DNA from: an uncultured bacterium
Lineage (GTDB): Bacteria; Patescibacteriota; Saccharimonadia; Saccharimonadales; Saccharimonadaceae
Direction: 5' to 3'
Assembly (NCBI GenBank): GCA_903832635.1
Contig: CAILCF010000001.1
Coordinates: forward strand, 1 to 64,000
DNA: 64,000 nt
Within the stretch, counting starts at the first letter, position 1. Each line of letters starts with the position of its first letter. Below the pieces are notes generated by a model. That model ran no database searches, was not told where the DNA came from, and saw nothing but the letters and a program-made list of their open reading frames with translations. Positions 57,385 to 64,000 of this stretch are shown piece after piece. A program made the translations under genes and the position numbers.

Positions 57385-59625
57385 CTAGATATCGTCGTCA
57401 GATTGACCAAGATCGTCAAAATCACTAATCAAAACTTCACGTGACCTGGCGCCATCGGCCGGGCCAATTATCCCCTGGTCTTCCATATTGTCGATAATCC
57501 GTGCTGCCCTGGCATAACCTACGCGTAAATGTCTTTGCAATAAGCTGGCGCTGGCTTTTCCATTTCGAACTACCAACTGGACCGCTTCTTTGTATAAATC
57601 ATCATCATTACTGCTATCAAAGTCCATAACCACACCACCTTTTCCATTCAAGTGAACCGGCTGGCTGACAACTTCGTCGTTATATTGTGGAGGTGATTGC
57701 ATTCGTAGATAGTCGTTAATTTTATGAATTTCAGCATCACTTACAAATGCGCCCTGAACACGTTTTGATTTGCCCATCTCTGCTGTTCTAAATAGCATAT
57801 CGCCCGACCCCAAGAGCTTCTCTGCACCGGTTTCATCCAAGATAATTCGACTATTAATCTGTGAAGCAACCGTGAATGCAATCTTGGCAGGTACGTTAGC
57901 TTTAATCAAACCAGTAATAATATTAGCGTCCGGACGCTGAGTGGCAAGAACCAGATGAATGCCGACAGCACGAGCTTTTTGTGCCAGACGAACAATCAAA
58001 GCCTCTACGTCTTTTGGGGCAGTCATCATCAGTTCTGCCAATTCGTCAATAACAATAACAATGTACGGCATCGCACCGTTTTCATGTTCTTGTAAAATAC
58101 CGTCTTCATCAGCTACGCTAACTTTCGTCCCGGCTGATCGAATTTTATTATTATAAGCTTCAATCGATTTCACTTTGTTTTCAGCCAATAAACTATAGCG
58201 GCGTTGCATCTCGTTTACTGCCCATTTAAGGGCACTAATCATTTTATCCGGTTCGGTAATTATAGGAGTTAAAAGATGTGGAATATCTTCATATGATGAC
58301 ATCTCGACTTGTTTTGGATCAACTAGGATAAGTTTAAGGTCACTAGGACTATTTCGATAAAGTAAACTTGTAATTAATGTGTTTATCATAACTGACTTAC
58401 CTGAACCGGTTTGACCGGCAATCAGCAGATGCGGCATCTTACTGAGATCACCGATAATTACTTCACCTGCAATATCTTTGCCGATAGCAAATGACAGTGG
58501 TTTGGTTTCTTTTTCCCACTTTGGACTGGATAGTACCGAATAAAGACGAACGTCGGCTGCTCTGATATTTGGAACTTCAATCCCAACCGCTTTTTGGCCG
58601 GGAATTGGCGCTTCAATTCGCAAACTTGGTGCTGCCAAATTCAATGCAATATTTGTTTCAAGTGCTGTGATACGAGTTAGTTTTACGCCGCTTGGCGGTC
58701 TTAGTGTAAATTGAGTTACCCTTGGACCGGTATTTGCACCCTCCATACCAACGTCAATATCAAATTCAGCCAGCGTGTTCTTGATCGTTAATGCATTCTG
58801 TTGAATGTCGCCCGCATCGGCTGGAGACTGTTTTTTCTCTAGTAAGTCAATGCTGGGGGCTTTCCAATTTGGGTCACTAATTGTAATTAATGCTTGGTCT
58901 TCACTTGCTTTGTCACGCCCTAAACCTTTTATTCCAGCCATCCTGGATTGCCGTTTATCATCCGAAGAAGGGTCACCCGAATCCAGGGGAACGCTTGAAA
59001 CAATTTTTAAATTACCAATAGCAGATGGGTTTACGCCGTCAAGTGCAGCTGCATTTCGCATTACTTTTACATTCGCTTCTTGGTCCGCCACATCACGACG
59101 ACCTAATTCCCAAATCTTTTTTATTAGTGTCCCAGGAGAAACGCGTAAAATGAAAAGTAGTGTAATTGCTATCAGAAGTATATATATAAATGCTGCCACT
59201 GAACCATTTACAATCATCAGCATCCACTTGTTGATGAAATCTCCGACGATTCCACCGGTCGATTGGCCACCACTATTTTTTAGTAGACCGAATAGGGCTG
59301 AAAACCACAATATCGCCGAAGCGGTTGCAATTTTCATAGCCAACGACAATCGGTTGTTTTCCGCTCGGAATATCTCGACAGCAACATAGATAAACAATAT
59401 TGGAATTACATAGACAGAATAGCCGACCCAATTCAGGGTAGTATTATATACCCAATCCAAAACCGGTCCACCCGCATGAAACCATGCAACAACTAAAAGC
59501 AATGAGATTGCTATCAAAAATACTGCCCCAACCTGTGCCCAGAAACCGTTCGGCAAATCATGCTGTGGGACTGTAGAAGCTTTGATTGGTTTCTTTTTTC
59601 TTGATATTTTTTTCTTTTTTGCCAT
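57385..59625 (-). CDS. ftsK: DNA translocase FtsK/SpoIIIE
   Basis: AGQTGSGKSVMINTLI, LATQRPDANIITGLIKANVPAKIAF, winged helix C-term. Confidence 0.94.
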   Translation of the reverse strand: MAKKKKISRKKKPIKASTVPQHDLPNGFWAQVGAVFLIAISLLLVVAWFHAGGPVLDWVYNTTLNWVGYSVYVIPILFIYVAVEIFRAENNRLSLAMKIATASAILWFSALFGLLKNSGGQSTGGIVGDFINKWMLMIVNGSVAAFIYILLIAITLLFILRVSPGTLIKKIWELGRRDVADQEANVKVMRNAAALDGVNPSAIGNLKIVSSVPLDSGDPSSDDKRQSRMAGIKGLGRDKASEDQALITISDPNWKAPSIDLLEKKQSPADAGDIQQNALTIKNTLAEFDIDVGMEGANTGPRVTQFTLRPPSGVKLTRITALETNIALNLAAPSLRIEAPIPGQKAVGIEVPNIRAADVRLYSVLSSPKWEKETKPLSFAIGKDIAGEVIIGDLSKMPHLLIAGQTGSGKSVMINTLITSLLYRNSPSDLKLILVDPKQVEMSSYEDIPHLLTPIITEPDKMISALKWAVNEMQRRYSLLAENKVKSIEAYNNKIRSAGTKVSVADEDGILQEHENGAMPYIVIVIDELAELMMTAPKDVEALIVRLAQKARAVGIHLVLATQRPDANIITGLIKANVPAKIAFTVASQINSRIILDETGAEKLLGSGDMLFRTAEMGKSKRVQGAFVSDAEIHKINDYLRMQSPPQYNDEVVSQPVHLNGKGGVVMDFDSSNDDDLYKEAVQLVVRNGKASASLLQRHLRVGYARAARIIDNMEDQGIIGPADGARSREVLISDFDDLGQSDDDI

Positions 59626-59709
59626 CGTTCATCCTATTATAGGCGCTTTTAGCATTTATTTATACACATATTATAGCAAAATTTACTACGTTTTGCAAGT
59701 CAATGGTAT

Positions 59710-61836
59710 CTAGTAGCTTCGAGGATGAATGTGGATGCGTGGAGCATTGGCTTCGCTGTCCGGCACCTGGCGAGGTGGATATTTGATTGGGGTGGTCTTG
59801 TCTAGGGTCTGCAATGGGTCAACAACAACTGGGTTGCCGTTTTGACCATTGGTTTTTATACTGACACCGCCAGCAATTTCGTTAATTACAGGTATAACTA
59901 TTGGAGTTCGTCTGGTTTGGTCGTAAAGAATATGGGTGATTTCCTCTTTGAGCTCTTTTTTAGCAGCATCCAAATCAACATGCTTGCCCGAAAAAGTCCT
60001 AGCAACCTTTTGTTTCAAATACTGACGAATCAGTCCCATCAACTCTTCGCTATCGCGCAGATAAATAAATCCACGACTGATTATATCGGGACTGGTTAGC
60101 AACCTGCCACTTCCCTTTTGGACGGTTAATACTACGATAAACATTCCTTCTGATGCCATATGCATTCGGTCTTTTAAGACAACCTCTGAAACAATAGCCC
60201 CATTGTCGTCATACATAATGCCGCCTACCGGGAAGCGTCCGTTCTTTTTAACACCCTCGGTTGTAATTTCCAAAATGTCACCACTATCGCAGACAAAGAT
60301 ATTTTCCCGTCTGATACCGGCTTCTTTTTCGGCAATTTCGGCATTATGAACCAACATATGGAATTCGCCGTGAATTGGCATGTAATATTTAGGGTTCAAT
60401 GCACTGACTAAACGTGCATGGTCACTAAAATATGCATGTCCCGAAAGATGCAGTGGACCAATGTTAGTTAAATGGGTTTTGCCATTTTGAATAACATCGC
60501 TGCCCTCACGCATCAAACCATCGACAGTCCTGGTGACATATTTCTCATTACCTGGAATTGGGTTTGAACTAAAGACAATTACGTCTGAGTTTTTAATTTT
60601 GACGTATTTGTGACTGCCACTTGCCATACGATTAAGAACGGCGTTGAATTCGCCTTGCGAACCGGTACAGACAATTGTGACTTTGCTGTCAGGCATTTTG
60701 ACTAGTTCTTCCATTTTGACAACAACGTCTTTGGGTACTTTTATCGTACCGGTACGAAGTGCTACTTCCAGTGTTTGAATCATGCTATAGCCGGCAAAAG
60801 CGACTTTTCGATTATGTTGCTTGGCTTCGTCCAAGATGATTTGCATCCTATATATATGACTGCTAAAACAACTTAGAATCAAACGGCTGTTTTGGTACTT
60901 ATCCATAACTTGTCCAATACTATTTTGGATATCAAATTCCCCATGCATATGGGTACCTTCGATTTCAGCATTAGTCGATTCATTCATCAAAAGCATAATG
61001 CCTTCTTTGGAAGCAATCTCCGTCAGACGTTCTATGTCGTATTTTTTACCATCGACCGGTTCTTCTTCGAATCTCCAGTCACCACTGTGTACCAATATGC
61101 CTAGTGGCGTACGAATTACAATCGCTGCGCAATCCGGTGTAGAGTGTGGGACGCGAATATATTCGATATTAAAACTATCACCAATTTGAACTTGTTCGTG
61201 TTCATCCGGATGAATCTCGTTATATTGGGGAACGTAATCAAACGGAGATTCCTCCATCGTGCGTTGAATCATCCCAATCGTAAATTTCGTACCATAAACC
61301 GGTGCAGGAATCTTGTGTGCAATATGACGAAATGCACCAATATGGTCCAAATGTGCATGCGTAAACAAAATTGCCCGGATTTTATGTTTATTCTCTTCCA
61401 GATAAGTGGTATCGGGAATAATATAGTTAATCCCAGGATAGTCTGCACCCGGAAATAAAAACCCGCAATCAATAACGATTATGTCATTATCATATTCGAT
61501 AGCCATCATGTTTTTGCCGATACCCATTTCACCGAGTCCGCCAATTGGCATAATTTTAATTTTGGGGCCATTAATTCTTGGTTGCTTTTTCTGATCTGCC
61601 GGGCTATATTGCTTGCCGTCATATCCGTTATAAAGTGATTTGTTGACCGGTATATTAATAACGTGTTGGCTGGCGCGCTGATTGACGTTTTCATTGGTAC
61701 GTCGCTGCGCTCTAAAGGCCTCACCCTTTCGAGTGGTGGTATTATTAAGCACCGTGTTGTTTGATTTTTGCCTTGTCTGATTTGGACGTTTTGTTTGATC
61801 GTCCGGTTGAGCTTCGGTGAGTCTTTGTTGACCCAT
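59710..61836 (-). CDS. rnj: Ribonuclease J
   Basis: IKIMPIGGLGEMGIGKNMMAIEY, FTHAHLDHIGAF, GSQGEFNAVL; disordered N-terminal extension. Confidence 0.93.
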   Translation of the reverse strand: MGQQRLTEAQPDDQTKRPNQTRQKSNNTVLNNTTTRKGEAFRAQRRTNENVNQRASQHVINIPVNKSLYNGYDGKQYSPADQKKQPRINGPKIKIMPIGGLGEMGIGKNMMAIEYDNDIIVIDCGFLFPGADYPGINYIIPDTTYLEENKHKIRAILFTHAHLDHIGAFRHIAHKIPAPVYGTKFTIGMIQRTMEESPFDYVPQYNEIHPDEHEQVQIGDSFNIEYIRVPHSTPDCAAIVIRTPLGILVHSGDWRFEEEPVDGKKYDIERLTEIASKEGIMLLMNESTNAEIEGTHMHGEFDIQNSIGQVMDKYQNSRLILSCFSSHIYRMQIILDEAKQHNRKVAFAGYSMIQTLEVALRTGTIKVPKDVVVKMEELVKMPDSKVTIVCTGSQGEFNAVLNRMASGSHKYVKIKNSDVIVFSSNPIPGNEKYVTRTVDGLMREGSDVIQNGKTHLTNIGPLHLSGHAYFSDHARLVSALNPKYYMPIHGEFHMLVHNAEIAEKEAGIRRENIFVCDSGDILEITTEGVKKNGRFPVGGIMYDDNGAIVSEVVLKDRMHMASEGMFIVVLTVQKGSGRLLTSPDIISRGFIYLRDSEELMGLIRQYLKQKVARTFSGKHVDLDAAKKELKEEITHILYDQTRRTPIVIPVINEIAGGVSIKTNGQNGNPVVVDPLQTLDKTTPIKYPPRQVPDSEANAPRIHIHPRSY

Positions 61837-61838
61837 AT

Positions 61839-62456
61839 TTATGTATTCTCCTTTCGCCGTACGGCGAACGTTTCTTTATTAATTATTTCTATTATTTTTA
61901 ATAACTTATTAAAATCCTCTATTAGTGTCGTCCGCATTCCGCCGTTATATAGCGCTGCGGCTGGGTGATAAAGCGGTACGACTACTATTTTGGACTGCCC
62001 AAATGGAATGCGTTTTGGCTGACCGTGAATTTCACTTATCTTGCGGTCTGGTAAAAAATATTCCATGCTATGCCTGCCTAATGTCACGACAATTTTTGGT
62101 TGAATGACATCCAGCTGACGCACCAGATAGGGCCAAAAGGCGGCTTTTTCTTCGGGTAGCGGGTCACGATTATTCGGTGGCCTGTATTTAACAATATTTG
62201 TTATATATACGTCGCTTCTTTTAATTCCGGCACCTTCTAGCATCGTATCAAGGAATTTGCCGGATGCACCAACAAATGGTAAACCCTGTTCATCCTCGTT
62301 TTTACCCGGTGCCTCGCCAATTAAAACGATGTCTGCATCAATGTTTCCATCGCCCATAACCAGGTTCGTGGCTTCTCGAGCCAAATCCGGGCAGATATTT
62401 TTATTTAGAATATCTGCCTTAATCTGTTCAAGAAGTACTTGTTTTTTATTTATCAT
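61839..62456 (-). CDS. Type-4 uracil-DNA glycosylase
   Basis: ADIVLIGEAPGKNEDEQGLPFVGASGKFLDTML; VPLYHPAAAL. Confidence 0.92.
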   Translation of the reverse strand: MINKKQVLLEQIKADILNKNICPDLAREATNLVMGDGNIDADIVLIGEAPGKNEDEQGLPFVGASGKFLDTMLEGAGIKRSDVYITNIVKYRPPNNRDPLPEEKAAFWPYLVRQLDVIQPKIVVTLGRHSMEYFLPDRKISEIHGQPKRIPFGQSKIVVVPLYHPAAALYNGGMRTTLIEDFNKLLKIIEIINKETFAVRRKENT

Positions 62457-62519
62457 AATTAACTACAAGAAAACGATCAGTTAACACAATACTAGCACGA
62501 TTATATTGATATTACAAGC

Positions 62520-64000
62520 TTAAGCGTTGCGGATTGTCAAGCTGATTCGGCCTCGTTCGTCGATGCCTAACACTTTAACTTTGACGATTTGACCTTCTTT
62601 TAGTACATCGGTAACTTTGTCGACTCTTTCAGTGGATAGTTCGCTAATGTGGACCATGCCATCGATTCCGGGCATAATATTTACGAATGCGCCGAAATCT
62701 TTGATGCTGACGACTTTTCCTTCGTAAACTACACCGACTTCCGGCTCTTCGGTCAGGCCTTTAATCCAATTCATAGCTTGTTCAATAGCCTTGGTATCGA
62801 TTGCGGCAACGGTAATCAGGCCGTCTTCGGCAATGTCAATCTGAGCCCCAGTTTCAGCTGTAATTTTCTTTATCACGTCGCCACCTTTACCAATAACTGC
62901 ACCGATTTTATCCGGATTAATCTGGATTTTTTCAATGTGTGGAGCATATGGGCTAAGTTTTTCGCGTGGTTCCGAAATTGTTTCAAGCATATGTTTCAAG
63001 ATGAAAGCTCGCCCCGGTTTTGATTTTTCAAGTGCCTCAGCCAACACCTTTACTGGCAATCCATGAACTTTCATATCCATCTGGATTGCAGTGATTCCGG
63101 CTGCTGTCCCGGTAACTTTAAAGTCCATATCTCCGGCAAAATCTTCGGCATCAGCAATATCACTCATGACAAATGCCTTGTCGCCATCCATCATTAGTCC
63201 CATAGCAATACCGGATACTGGTGATTTTAGCGGGACCCCGGCATCCATCAGGGCCAAACAACTGCTACACGTGGCAGCCATTGATGTCGAGCCGTTTTGG
63301 CTCATTATCTCTGTAACGCTACGAATAGCATATGGGAAATCTTCACGGGCCGGTAAAACCGGTATTAAAGCTCGTTCGGCTAGATAGCCATGTCCAATTT
63401 CGCGTCGTCCGGCACCACTAAGGCGTCGAACTTCACCGACAGTATAGCCTGGCGCATTGTAATGATGCATATAGCGCCTTTCGCCTTCGGTGACTTCCAT
63501 CGTATCAACAATTTGAGCAAAACTAAGTGGTGCAAGTGTAATGATATTCATGGCCTGTGTTAGCCCGCGGGTGAAAATACTGGAACCGTGAGTCCGTGGT
63601 AACATCCCAACTTCTGAAGAAAGTGGTCTAATTTCGTCCAATTTGCGTCCATCGGGACGAACATTGTTTTTAATAATTCCCCCGCGAACATCTTTGTGTA
63701 GTGCCATCGTAAAGGCTTCGTCATATTTATCATGAAGCGACTGATAATCATCTTCACCTAGTTTTTCAGCCATTTGTTTGTGAAATTCCCACCGAAGTGT
63801 CGATACTAATTCATTTCGTTCGGCATAAGGTTTGTGCAAAGCTTCGCCCAGTTTTCCGTCAACCCATTTATCAACAGCCGATTGAACCTCGGCGTCTGGT
63901 AAAACAAGTTCGTATTCTTGGGCAACCGGAGCAATTTTTGCTGCCAATTCTTTTTGCAGTTTAATCGCCGGTTGATAAGCGTCAAATGCCCATTTTAAAG
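62520..64000 (-). CDS. pnp: Polynucleotide phosphorylase, 5' part cut by window edge
   Basis: [34 protein letters not shown] ([11 protein letters not shown]) and S1 domains; frame open to window edge. Confidence 0.95.
   Translation of the reverse strand, partial: LKWAFDAYQPAIKLQKELAAKIAPVAQEYELVLPDAEVQSAVDKWVDGKLGEALHKPYAERNELVSTLRWEFHKQMAEKLGEDDYQSLHDKYDEAFTMALHKDVRGGIIKNNVRPDGRKLDEIRPLSSEVGMLPRTHGSSIFTRGLTQAMNIITLAPLSFAQIVDTMEVTEGERRYMHHYNAPGYTVGEVRRLSGAGRREIGHGYLAERALIPVLPAREDFPYAIRSVTEIMSQNGSTSMAATCSSCLALMDAGVPLKSPVSGIAMGLMMDGDKAFVMSDIADAEDFAGDMDFKVTGTAAGITAIQMDMKVHGLPVKVLAEALEKSKPGRAFILKHMLETISEPREKLSPYAPHIEKIQINPDKIGAVIGKGGDVIKKITAETGAQIDIAEDGLITVAAIDTKAIEQAMNWIKGLTEEPEVGVVYEGKVVSIKDFGAFVNIMPGIDGMVHISELSTERVDKVTDVLKEGQIVKVKVLGIDERGRISLTIRNA

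Overview
The window is a chromosomal segment from a Saccharibacteria (TM7)-like CPR bacterium. The 16S gene contains CCGTCAATTCCTTTATGTTTTA (6222-6243) and GCAACTCTTTACGCCCAGT (~6570), which I recall as TM7-type 16S probe sites. Contents in order: a minus-strand rRNA operon (16S, tRNA-Ala, tRNA-Ile, a YbjQ CDS, 23S, 5S), gyrB/gyrA, an LPHTG surface protein, a VirD4/TraG-like ATPase, a long AT-rich intergenic region with a candidate structured RNA, tmRNA, comM-like, infC-rpmI-rplT, rnpB, assorted housekeeping genes (miaA, ATL, thrS, tgt, queA, ndk, xer), a complete secretin-less type IV pilus locus with a large secreted protein, then ychF, tlyA, efp, rpsR-ssb-rpsF, ftsK, rnj, type-4 UDG and pnp. 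No CRISPR, transposase or defence island was seen. The least conventional signals are: (1) a pair of related ~190-bp hairpin elements at the 3' ends of tRNA-Asp and tRNA-Arg, each ending in a partial copy of that tRNA's 3' end; (2) a recurrent -10 box placed 6-7 nt before ATG without a Shine-Dalgarno, implying frequent leaderless mRNAs; (3) a repeated palindrome fused to the Shine-Dalgarno (TTCGCC..GGCGAAAGGAG); (4) an unassigned structured RNA candidate at 18.22-18.62 kb; (5) protein genes inside the 16S-23S spacer; (6) an expanded 23S helix 63; (7) an unusually long predicted tmRNA tag; (8) an ATC start for infC. All calls were made by reading the sequence and the supplied ORF track; no searches were run.
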